DNA of 64,000 nucleotides from Plecoglossus altivelis (taxonomy: Eukaryota; Chordata; Actinopteri; Osmeriformes; Plecoglossidae), in NCBI GenBank assembly GCA_036571765.1, contig BROE01000003.1, forward strand, positions 11,436,223 to 11,500,222, given 5' to 3'. This document shows positions 12,184 through 23,144 of the stretch, piece by piece. The notes beneath the pieces are model-generated. The model was not told where the DNA came from. It saw only the letters and a list, made by a program, of their open reading frames with translations, and did not search any database. The translations under genes and the position numbers were made by a program. Positions within the stretch are counted from its first letter, which is position 1. Each line of letters starts with the position of its first letter.

Positions 12184-15100
12184 ATGAATAATCATCCGTC
12201 TCAACGGCGGGTTGCAAATGCGGGCTCCATTCTCCTAACCCCGCAAGAAAACGAATGCCTCTTCAACTACCTTAGCAGGAAATGCATCGTAAGTTCACTT
12301 GTTTACGACCATGCATCGTTCACAAGTTCAAGTGCAATTAATCTTACATTTTCTGACATGGTCCGAGATTTTCCATGAAATAGTATTTGTCTGTTAAACC
12401 TAACACAACGTAATGCGACATTACGTCTGACGGATCCGTCCTGTGCAGGGTTTGCTTACAGATCGGGACTATTGCTTGTCCGAGGTATTTAGTCGGCAAA
12501 TAAACTAGGTTACTTCGGTCTTCTTCAACGGTTCATTTTGTACTTATTTGCTTTGCGTTTTTATTGATTGAGAGGTAGGCACATGTATGTGGAATGCTCT
12601 CAAAATGATTACGCCTCGAAAATTGAGATGTCGCTACGACGTTGTTCATGTTGTCAAAATGTGTCAACTTGGTGCTATAACTAAGATTGGACCTTTGGCA
12701 CTGTCGCAATGCAGCCAGTTTGTGCTCGACAGTTCCTGTTTTACTACGAGAGGCAGGTAAACATGCTTGGGCAAGAGCTCAGCTCCACAGCTTATCTTGT
12801 GAATTCGCTCATACATAACAGCATAAGTATGTTATCGTCTGTGTCCTGAATCATGGATAAATGTACGTCTCTGCCACTCTTTGTAATACCTCAGTGAGTG
12901 AAGTTATGCAGTAGTCAACCAACTGGTTGTTGAAAATGTCAGTTCCTTTCAGTAGAACATTTGAATCACATTTGTAATCAAGCTCAGGTGACAGGCATGA
13001 GGAGGAACTGTTGCTTTCACTAATCATTAATCATTTATTTTCAAACTCTATTGTTTTATTACCCTGGAAACACATATGCCCAAATACATTAATACTTTGA
13101 CCTTGGATTAATGGTGTGACCTTTAATGTGTTATGATGAGGAGTTTGTGGCAATAAGTGCTTCCTCATGTTCTCTCCCTCACAATGTTAAATCACAGATG
13201 AGGAAGCCAGCAACCTTGGTATTTCCTCTAAGTTTCTGTGGCGACTGGGTACACAGGTTGCCAAGCTGAACGGGAGGGTTGGGGGTTGGGGGGGGGTTGG
13301 ACATTTTAGAAGAAAATAAACACTCTCTCAGTGTTGTCTTTGTCTGCTGTCATGAATCTCACCTGACCTGCTCAATAATGGTGTCTAAGGCAGCATAAAG
13401 CACTAGAGCCTTTGACAATAGTGCAGCGCAGCACATGTCATTTCTCGGAACCTGCTGGGACACCTGAGACAAGTGTTCAGTTTATGCATAGCCTACTTCA
13501 GTTTAGACCCAAGAATGGAGTGCAACAAAATACAGACAATTGGAGTCTGACTGCCAACATGATCATACTTGGTGTAGGAATGACCAATGATTAAACTAAC
13601 GCCAGGTGTTTCAAGCCACTATCATATTCATGTTTCCGCCTGCTTCTGTTAAAGCTTCTAACTCAGTTGGTCACCAACTCTGGTTCTGGAGGGCTACCTT
13701 CCAGACTGTTTTCCCTTCAACCTCAATTTAGCCCACCTGATTCTACAAATTGCCAGGATGATGAGCTGAATGAGGCTACGTTATGCGCGGTTGAAGTGAC
13801 AACCTACAGGATGGTTGCCCTACCAGGAGCGGAGTCGGCGACCCCTGATCCAACTGTTGCTATTTAAAACAGTGTGCACCAGGCCTAAACTAGCTTGGTC
13901 TTTGGTTTGCCAACTTTATATGCTACATGTTTCCCTTCACCTATTCCTCTTCCTTATTCAGCATATTTGCTTATCCGCCAGCTAAAGCATTTAAATAGAT
14001 AGCCATTGACGTTAAGATAACATGGAACACGGAGAACAAGAAGTGTCACGCAATTAACTCATCGCTCAATATGAAAATTCCTTGTTTCTCTTCCTTGTGA
14101 CTGCCCCCCCCCCACCCCCTCCAGAGTCTGTGTTCCGCAGTGGTGCAGGTGTACAGGGCGGACAGGAGCTTGACATGGGTGAAGAAGTGCTGCGGAGTGG
14201 CCTGTCTGATCAAGGACAACCCCCAGAGGTCCTACTACATAAGGGTCTTTGACATCAAGGTGAAGGGGGTTTAGTGTCGCAACCTATCTAGCATAACCAG
14301 CAGGAAGCTGCCTTCTCTCGCCCCACGAGCATGTCTTTGGCTATGACATTGTCCACCATGAGAATTGACTTGTTGACTCCTCTGTTCGTTCCCCCATCCC
14401 CTTCCCTCACCATCTAATTTTTCAGGAAGGGAAAACCATGTTTGAGCAGGAGCTGTACAATAACTTCTCCATCAACAGCACCAGATCGTACTTCATTTCG
14501 TTCGCTGGAGATGTAAGTCTGTTCTACATTTGGGCGAAACAAAAGCGCTATTCCAGAGTGGCAATCTGGGAGGATCATCAAGCTAATGGATTCTCCACTT
14601 CTTGGAGTTCTCTGGGAAAAAAGGACTCTTCTTTGTTAATGACAGTCATGAAATATGTAGATCTGATCTTGAATATCTATTAGTTGTTCAAATTTTTCCC
14701 CTCGGGAAAGACATCGGACACAATGTAGGACGTCAGGTTAATCATGACCGTAACAAATGTTCTTTTCTCATCTTGTTTCCAGTCCTGCCAGATAGGTCTG
14801 AATTTTGCTAGCGAGGAGGAGGCCAAGCGTTTCCGAGCAGCCCTCAACGACCTGCTCGGCCGACGACTACGCAAAACTGGTAACTACAACCACCTGACAA
14901 GTGCTGACCAAACGTCCTCTGTCAGCCTTTACCTCTGAACTCTGCCGGGGACAAGGGCAAAACTCTATACAAGATGACATCCTCAGCTTTCTCTACTTTA
15001 TTTTTCTCTCTCTACTAACAAAACAGAGGAAGCGGTCCCAAACCCTGTTACTTTTGGCACCTACTTTCTTTTATAGTTTGTTCCTAACTGCCAAGTATGG

Positions 15101-15214
15101 AGCATCTCACTGGGAAAGAGTGCGCAATGCTAAGGCCTTAACGAAGGAGCCTGGGTTTGAGTCTGGCCCAGGCTATTTCCTGCATGACTTTCCTTTGCTC
15201 TCCTTGCTTTCCTC

Positions 15215-15245
<31 letters not shown>

Positions 15246-18200
15246 CATTGGTCTCAATAAATACAGAACAAAAGTCCTTCATTGACCCAGAAAAAGAACT
15301 CCCAAGTAGGTCGTTAAGGGGGTAAGTTAAGGGGTAGGTCATTCTCATGCTGCGGGGGTCTGGGTGCCTGTCAGGGACGAGGTGCAAGTCTGTTTTGCCC
15401 TCTGGTCGTTAGGTTTTGTAAACTCAGCGGTCCGTGTCTCTGCGGCTGTAGTAAAGCCAGCACTGTCTGACTGTGGCGAAGAGGGCCGCAGCGTGGTTCT
15501 CTGTCTGGCTTCCCTCCAGCTCCTCCTGTTCCTCTCTGCATGCTAAGCTTTGAAGAGAGACGCTCTCTCCGTGAGGGTTCAAAGATGAAGGGGGATGGGG
15601 GCAGGGTAAAAGCGTGTGTGTGTGTCTGGTAGTGGGGTATACTGGGGACAGCTAACTCTTTATTCAGCGTTTTTTTTTTCCAAGTATTCTTTTCTTTTTC
15701 TTCTTGCGCCGTCTGCTCCTTGAACTTCGTTCAAGTGTAACCTGAGTGAACTGCGTGTGTTATGAGAGGAAGAGTTTTGAACGGTTTAGAACCGCAATCA
15801 GGAGCACAGGGTCTGCTGGGAAAGAATACAGTGGAACGGTCTCCAGACCACCTCTGCTTCTCTCTCTCTCTCGCATGCTCTCTACACTTATGGCTGCCTT
15901 CATTCTGCAAAACCCCCCTAACAAAGGGGAGCGGGGGATCTGGGTACTGACATCCTAATTCTTGTTGTCTGTTCCAATTCCGTTAATTAACCATCAGCCT
16001 TCCTAAATTGCCGGCCTCACCCTTTCCGGGGTCTCGTTTCCCCTCTAACTCGTCACCGCCGTTTCTCTGAGTCGACGCAAGCTTTGTTGAGTTGGCTCGA
16101 TTGGAAATGTAACCGTGTTCATTTTGTCTTGCAGAAAAGAGACGCGACCCTCCAAATGGTATGTGAACGGTCGACTCCTTCATTTTCACAACTGCTTTCA
16201 AACCTCACGAGTTGAACCGGAGCTTTCTCCGTCGGCCCTGTGATCGTTTTGTTTCTGTACACGGGCGTGCGCGCTGGGGGAACGTTCATACATGTGCGTC
16301 ATGTCATACGTGCCAGCACGGGGTGCTGGCGGCAGTTGTGCTGTCGGTTTAGATACAGAAGCTACCAAAATAGCATTTGTTAGTAAGCACATGCACGTGT
16401 TAGCTATATGCAGTCATGAGCCTGTCAGTTCATGTGTGAGCAAATGTGCACACACGCATACACACCCATAGATACAGTTATTTGTCAACTGATGACACAG
16501 AAGTTCTGCGTTCCCTGAGGTCCTCCAGGGTTTGGGGCCATATGTGAGCCACATGAGCCCTCTTTATGTGGGATTCCAACATCCAGACCTTACTCCTCTT
16601 CTATGGTCCATGACATGGCTGGTTTGACCTAGTGTACTACAAATTCCCTGTACTCTTTCACTTGGAGTACTTACAATTGACTGTGCTATTTAATCGCTGT
16701 ATTTACAATTTACAGTACGACAGTGTTTCGTCAAGACGTTTGCAGTCCACAAAGTGTTACTCAAAAGGCTCCTGAGGGATAGAATCTGTATTTTTCCTCA
16801 ATAATTATTAGCGTATTCCTCATCATGATTTGAAAGATCCTTCAGAGAGCTTTCACAGTGTGGCCTTAATCACCATTTCAGTTTAAATGAGTAGACATAA
16901 TTGGGACATATTTGCCCTAGTTTGGTTCTTTGCTTCTAGAGTCAGTTCCTATTTTGTGTCCCTGCTTGCCCCTGCCAGCCCCCACACCTTGTGCCCTTCC
17001 ATTGGCCTCAATGAGTGGGCACCATGACGACATGAAAACATGTACTTGCATTTTTTCAGATGTGCACCATGTGTGAGAAGCTTCTTCGCTTAGTTACTGT
17101 CGGAGTTTCCGGGGGGAATAAAGATGTCTTCTGTGACTGGTCAGGAATAAGGAGTGTCTTGCTAAACGTCAGTGGTTTTCAGATGGTGTCATTCTGAAAC
17201 CAGTTGAGATGTAGTGTGCGTCTGGATTTGTTTGTGGAATAGACTTGTATGATTTGGCATGAATGCTCCATGACATAGGGAGTGTGTGTCTACACCACTC
17301 TGTCAAAGTCAGGCATTTCTCGTCCAGTCAATAGCTGAGACTTCTAACATTTGCAGGGAATCGAGGGATTGGAGTTGGGATTATCTGCGGATTACTGATT
17401 ATGTCAGACTGCTGTGTTTTCAACAGATTATCTCAATCTCGAGGACCGAGCTGCTCTCAGTAGGACGAGTTCTAATTAGACATGTTTTCGGAGAGTTTGA
17501 TCACTGTTGGTTGGCTCAAAACCAGTGGGACCAAATGTTCCATTAGGACGATAGCTGGCCCCAGGGAAATATGAACGCCATCATGTCAGTAATATGAACA
17601 TGCCTGTGATTTACAGCATGTCGACACAAAAAGATTTGACAATCCATGAATTTCTCGGAGGAAACAGCTTGTCGATCGGCAATAAAAACTTGGCTAAACA
17701 TGGTTTCAGAAGATCAGATGGCCAAACACTGGCTTGGAGCCTGAGTCTCTCTTGGTTGTTTCTATATATTCCTCTCATTTGCAGGCGAACTCTAAGAAAA
17801 CTTTATTTGAATCTCGCCCGTGTGTTCATCGATTGAAGAGAATGATCTTTTCTTCTTTTTTGGGGGGGGCCCTGTCATACTTTTCCCAAGTCCTTTCTCA
17901 TAGGTCTGGGTCAGCAGGTCCAGGGTCTCAAGGTGTTTATCTCCTAGCTCTCCTACCTAGGAAGGGGTGCAGGAAGGAGAGGAGATGGAGCATAATTCAG
18001 TACAAAAAAGTGCTCTGCACAAACATCGCCTGCGAAGTGGCGTATTAAACCAAATATGATTGGAAATGTAGCCTAGTTAAGACCCTGGCAATTGAAACCT
18101 ATTAAACTCGTGTTTTAAGAGCTGTGAACTCTGTGACCGAGGGTATGTGTGAGATTGTGTCCAACGTTTCTTAGAGGTGACCTGGTGACCTCACTGCAAT

Positions 18201-18606
18201 CTTGAAAATGACTAATATTAACTGAAATGTTGCAAATGTGTGAGGTGTTTCTATTTAACCTACTGAATCGTAGCGAATATAGCAAAAAGTGTGTCCCAAA
18301 ATTACCAACCCTGCCTTTTGAGTACCAGAGACAAAACATATTTGGATAATAGAAAATACACAGTGCATATCCTAGTGTGGCGTGACACTATGAACTTAAT
18401 GAAAGTCCACCTCCCTCTTGCCTTGTCGTCTCGCCTCCCTCCCCTGCCGCCTGCCGCCTCCCTCCCTCCCCTGCTGCCTCCCTCCCCTGCCGCCTCCCTC
18501 CCTCCCCTGCCGCCTCCCTCCTCCAGGCCCTGCTCTCCCCATGGCCACGGTGGATATCAAGAACCCGGAGATCAACAATGTACGCTTCCACAACTCCCAC
18601 CACCAC

Positions 18607-18638
<32 letters not shown>

Positions 18639-21600
18639 GCAGCAGCTGCCCCCCCAGCATCAGTCTCAACAGCAGCAGCCCTACCACCTCAACAACATGC
18701 TCAGCCTCAACAAGAAGGACAAGAAGGCCAAGAGCAAGAAGTCCAAGAGGCTCACTAAGGCTGACATCGGCACGCCCAGCAACTTCCAGTGAGTGTGAGA
18801 GCAGCTGCAGAAAAGAAGTACCTGCCTGGGGGTTTTAAAATAGATCATACCCCTGGAACATGTTTTTTGTGTTTTTTTAAGGGAGCTGTTAAATATAACA
18901 AATGGAAAGGAAGAAATGTTTACGTCCGCTAAGATGTTAGGAGCTTTATAAAGGGTCGCACACAACCTTTTGTAGTGTGTCAAATTCCAACTGACATTGA
19001 AGTAACAGTTCCCTGTTTGGAATCATCATGTTTTAGGCCGGAAAAAATGCCAGCTTTTTTTTCAGTTACGCAACACATTGAGTTGGTTAATCAGGTTTGA
19101 GGGCGTGCTTCAGAATGTCCTCAGACCCTTTCAGACCTTCAATTGTGTGTGAATGTGTATTGTATGGGCGTGTAAACTTCTGCATACTGAGTGGGGTCTT
19201 CACAAGAGTCAGCTCTTGTACATGCTAGCCCATGTGTGTGTGCATGTGAACGTACAGGGAACTGGCTGGCTTGTGCGCTCACCACTGTCCTATGCATCTC
19301 CTTCCGCAGACACATCGGCCATGTGGGATGGGATCCGAACACAGGCTTCGATGTGAGTGCCGCAACAATGACACATACACACACACACACACACACACTG
19401 CTGCAAACCAGGGCCCTTTTTTGCCACACAATGGTGACCTGTGTAGTTGATGCATGGTTGACCCACACAATGGGCTCTTGTTGCACACAACACATACTTA
19501 GCAGGCACCCATGCTTTCATGTAGGCTCTCTGCAACCCACGATTATTCTAGAAGCTCGACTTATTTATTTTTCATGTTCAAATGACTGGAGGCATAAAAA
19601 AAATGCATATATATTTAAAAATATGATATAGATGTAGTTTAGGCTTTACCAATTAGGAGCCGCACACTGAATTTGAAGCAATAATTCTGGTCGGTCACTT
19701 GGCAAAAACTAAATGTTCAATTAACCAGCTGTAATGAATGTGACTGATTGAGAACCGTTCTCTCGGCCATCATTTCATAATTGTGTATTTACTTGACTGC
19801 TCAGGCATCTCAATCACCATTTCTTCCACGTCAGAACAGTCTAGAAATGTAACTGGTAACATCAGATAAAAATAATTTGCAGATGGGGAAAAATATATGA
19901 AAGAGCAGCCAAGCTTATTACACAGAGCCACACATTGAAGATGACTGCACGTTTAAAAGGCCAGTGAACACAGGCAAAGGTAATGAGTCGTTATCGTAAC
20001 ATCGCAAGTGTGATTGTAAGCCGATCCATGCAAGCGCAGATGCAAACCTGCTTCCCCTCCACTAGATGTCAGACTGGTGCCTCCGTTGACAAACACCGTC
20101 GCCACTGTAACCGAGTACTGATGCGTCTCGCACTTGAGTTGATACTGACACAGTTGTTATTCAAAGTTTTGAAAATACCACACATTTGACAATCGTTAAG
20201 CATCAATATGTTGACCACCCCAAATAGTAGGCCAATCCTTGACACTACTGCATTGGAGGACATCCCTGTAAATATCACTGGAATGTGTACTGTCATAGTA
20301 AGCTGCTGTTGGTTTCTCAGATAGCAATGGTTTCCAACCACAACCATTCTCTGGTTTAGCTCAAATCTCCAAAGATTTGTGTGAGTTTCCTGACCGTCTC
20401 GGGTCCTTTTCGTCCCTCAGCTGAACAACCTGGACCCGGAGCTGAAGAATCTGTTTGACATGTGTGGCATCTCAGAGGCCCAGCTGAAAGACAAGGAGAC
20501 CTCCAAGGTCATCTACGACTTCATCGAGAAGAAAGGAGGCGTGGAGGCCGTGAAGAACGAGCTGAGGAGACAAGGTAAGATCTCCTGGAACCGCTGCCAC
20601 GCACACACACATACACACGATGTACTTATACACACTATATATTTACACACATCGTTCTTTACAGTTGTGTATATGCTTGTACATGCTACGAGTACACACT
20701 TTGGAATGAACACTGATGAAACCTCTTATTTTTTGTATATACATTTTAGCAATATTCTTTTGGAGTACAAGGAAAAGGCTTTGCAGCGTATTTGAAAGTT
20801 ACAGGCAAAACTTTGCGTTAGAGGTGTGCGTAGACTGAGGAGTGTACAAGAGGGTTAATCCCTTTTCCGCAAGGCCTTCAGCCTACATTACACTGAGACA
20901 GGCTCTGTTGCGTAGGGGCCACATTTTTACAGTCCTTATTGAAAGTCAACCAGGGACATTAGTAAAATCTGTCAAATACTTGGAAGTGCTTGATGTTAGG
21001 ACCGTTAATCATGTTGGATCTCCTCAGTTACTTTCGAATACTTTACATTGTTATACAATACTGTGAGAAAACAACAGGCCTCATTTACAGTTAGACGTGT
21101 GGTGCCCCAGTGTTGAGATGATGTGATGTTTTTCCCAGGGCCGCCCAGGTGGTGTGGTGGGTAACTATCTGACTGTGAGGCTTGTCAGTCTGCGTGTGTG
21201 TGTCAGTTCCATCGCAGTGTCTTCCATCTGTCTCATACACACACACACACACACTCTCTCTCTCTCTTTCTCTCCCTCTCTTTCTCTCCTCCCATCCTTT
21301 TCTCCCTTTCTCCGCTGCCCTTCTCTGCCCTGTCCTCCACCAATCCCTCCATCCTCCTAGCTCATTGTCATGCACCTACCCACTGTGTGCGCGTAGTCAT
21401 GCGGTGGCTTTCACCTGTGCCTGTCACTCATGGAGACAGACAGGGCCCCTGGACTGTGTCTGGTCTGAGTCTCTGCCAGGTGTTGACTATTTACACTGTT
21501 TAAAGCTGTGCATGACCTCTGCATAAACCTATGCAATCGCTGCAGTGTTCTATAGTAATCTTAAAGTAATCATCACTTGGGTGAAGTAGCATTAAACTTG

Positions 21601-23144
21601 ATGGTTGCTTTGCACACATTGTGGCCGCGTGGTAAGTTTGATGGTGTCTCTTGCTCTCTCTCTCTCTCACTCTCTCTCTCTCGCTCTCTCTCTCTTGCAC
21701 ACACACAAACTCCTCCCATCCCCCACTGGGCTCTGTCAACTCTTCTAATAACAGCAGTCAGTGTTCTTGCATGGATTGAAGGCTTGCACAGTGCTGTTTT
21801 TAGTTTGACTGACTAGTGTCTGGGGTGTGTGCTGTCTGTGCTGGAGTGATTTTGATGCTCATCAGCGTGCGTTTCCAAAGTGTGCGTTTTGTTTTTTGAG
21901 ATTTTAAAATAGAGATTGTTCGTTTGTGTAAGCGTAAAAATGAGCGTTTGAATAGTAGAATGCCAATCTCCCAGCAAGCCAGTAAAAGGAAACCCTGAAA
22001 CTTTTTTTTTTTCATTTTTTAAACTTTTAATATGACCTCTCTCTCTCTGTCTCCTCAGCCCCACCTCCACCTCCCTCTCGTGGGGGCCACCCTCCTCCTC
22101 CTCCACCCCCTCACAGCTCAGCCCACACACCCCCGCCACCACCACCCCCATCCCGGGGAGGGCGGGGCGCGCCCCCACCTCCTCCTCCCTCCCGCGCCCC
22201 AACCTCTGCCCCTCCCCCTCCTCCTCCCTCCAGACCAGGCACCCTGGGTGCACCTCCTCCCCCCCCTCCCCCATCCCGGGCAGCTGGCGGTCACGGTGGC
22301 CACCACCACCAAGCCCCGCCCCCGCCTCCCCCCTCGCACGCCTCGATTGCTCCGCCGCCCCCACCGCCGGCCCAACCACCCCCGTCCGCAGGGGGAGCCC
22401 CTCCTCCCCCACCTCCCCCGCCACCACCTCCGGGGCCCCCACCCCCTCCAGAGCTGGATGGCCAGGGCGGCGGGGACTCGCCGGGCTCGGTGGGTAAGTC
22501 GGCCCTGCTGGACCAGATACGGGGCGGCGCCCAGCTGAAGAAGGTAGAGCAGAACAACAAGCCAGCGTCCACTGGCGTGGGCCGCAACGCGTTGCTGGAC
22601 CAGATCAGGCAGGGCATCCAGCTCAAGACTGTAAGTGGATCCTGCAGGGTCACGTGGTCATCACATGGCGGTTCACAAAGTGTCACCATAGATTCAACAT
22701 AGATTCACTTCAAGCTGCTGATGACGTGAATAGCCAAGGACTCTTTCTGAGAATTTTGGGTGTGTTTGTGCATGTGTCTTGTAGGTCACAGACAGCCCAG
22801 AGTCTGGCCCAACCACACCAGCTCCCTCGGCAGGCATTGTCGGGGCTCTCATGGAGGTGATGCAGAAGAGGAGCAAAGCCATCCACTCTTCAGGTAAGCC
22901 TGGCGCCTGCCACACCTGCTCATCTGCACGCGTCATCCTACATTACCTTCACTTAAAGACAAAGACAATATCAACAAGAAAAGTATTGAGGTAGCATTCT
23001 GTGCAGGTGTGTTTTTGTTTTGCGTGCAATAATGCCCTCAAACTATTTTATTTAAACCCAAACTGTCTCTTTTGTGTTCTAGATGAAGATGATGATGATG
23101 ATGAGGAGGAGGATTTTGAGGACGATGATGAATGGGATGACTAG
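12184..23144 (+). CDS. wasl: Neural Wiskott-Aldrich syndrome protein (N-WASP), 11 coding exons
   Basis: N-WASP is a nucleation-promoting factor that links Cdc42 and PIP2 signals to Arp2/3-driven actin branching. Exons: 12184-12288, 14125-14259, 14426-14512, 14783-14879, 16135-16158, 18527-18788, 19310-19352, 20421-20574, 22059-22630, 22785-22893 and 23083-23144. All phases agree and give 549 aa. Domains in order: WH1 in exons 1-4 (about 18-132); a basic segment with KRRDPPN; a His/Gln-rich insert (about 171-201); the CRIB core starting at Ile230 and running through HIGHVGWDP; the GTPase-binding autoinhibitory helix region in exon 8 (252-302); a long Pro-rich region; two WH2 motifs, KSALLDQIRGGAQLKKV (about 449) and RNALLDQIRQGIQLKTV (about 477); the central helix in exon 10; and an acidic tail with the conserved Trp (DDDEWDD). 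Two WH2 motifs separate it from WAS. Candidate poly(A) signals are at 24119-24124 and 24713-24718. The His/Gln insert is unlike the mammalian protein I know. Confidence 0.96.
13664..13847. mobile_element. hAT-like non-autonomous foldback element (MITE) in wasl intron 1
   Basis: The two ends are degenerate inverted copies. The left end reads GGTCACCAACTCTGGTTCTGG. The right end, reverse-complemented, reads GGTCGCCGACTCCGCTCCTGG, and each is followed by a GGGC-ACC block. The element starts with CAG and ends with CTG. The 8-bp flanks TTCTAACT and ATCCAACT agree at 6 of 8 positions, which suits a decayed hAT target-site duplication. It is internally foldable and encodes no transposase. The class call rests on resemblance to common teleost hAT MITEs recalled from memory. 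Confidence 0.65.
15105..15245 (+). repeat. Possible degraded tRNA-derived SINE fragment in wasl intron 4
   Basis: The stretch has a B-box-like GGGTTTGAGTCTGG, then a GGCTATTTCCTGCATGACTT segment and a pyrimidine-rich tail ending in CT repeats. That is the arrangement seen in some teleost tRNA-derived SINEs. No clear A-box or target-site duplication is seen, so this is at best a truncated copy. Confidence 0.4.
18424..18526. repeat. Pyrimidine-rich minisatellite abutting the wasl exon 6 acceptor
   Basis: Tandem, imperfect units of about 20 bp based on CGCCTCCCTCCCTCCCCTGC repeat some four to five times. They end in CTCCAG, the 3' splice site of wasl exon 6 at 18526/18527. The repeat therefore is the polypyrimidine tract. 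The opposite strand is strongly G-rich (GGGAGGGAGG) and could form G-quadruplexes. Confidence 0.85.
18589..18681 (+). repeat. wasl: CAG/CAC codon repeat coding for a His/Gln tract in N-WASP
   Basis: Within exon 6 the codons run as His and Gln, including HHHQQHQQH and then seven uninterrupted CAG codons, followed by LPPQHQSQQQQ. The tract lies between the basic region and the CRIB motif. It stays in frame with the conserved flanks (ATVDIKNPEI before, KRLTKADIGTPSNF after), so it is a coding insertion and not an intron. Confidence 0.93.
19377..19398. repeat. CA microsatellite in wasl intron 7
   Basis: A short uninterrupted CA run lies about 25 bases past the exon 7 donor. It has no coding role. 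Confidence 0.9.
21236..21300. repeat. CA then CT microsatellite in wasl intron 8
   Basis: A CA run passes directly into a CT-rich tract. A second, similar CT/CA compound repeat lies at about 21648-21705 in the same intron. Confidence 0.85.

Noticed and set aside
18388..18687. 99-codon minus ORF rich in Gly/Arg/Leu
   Set aside because: It is produced by the C-rich minisatellite and CAG repeat read on the wrong strand.
21120..21260. Possible SINE head near a CA/CT repeat in wasl intron 8
   Set aside because: There are no convincing A/B boxes or target duplication. The resemblance is mostly low-complexity sequence.
22032..22538. Proline- and histidine-rich 168-codon plus ORF, and the 209-codon minus ORF at 21813-22442
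   Set aside because: Both are off-frame readings of the N-WASP proline-rich exon. The true frame is fixed by phase from exon 8 and by the WH2 motifs.
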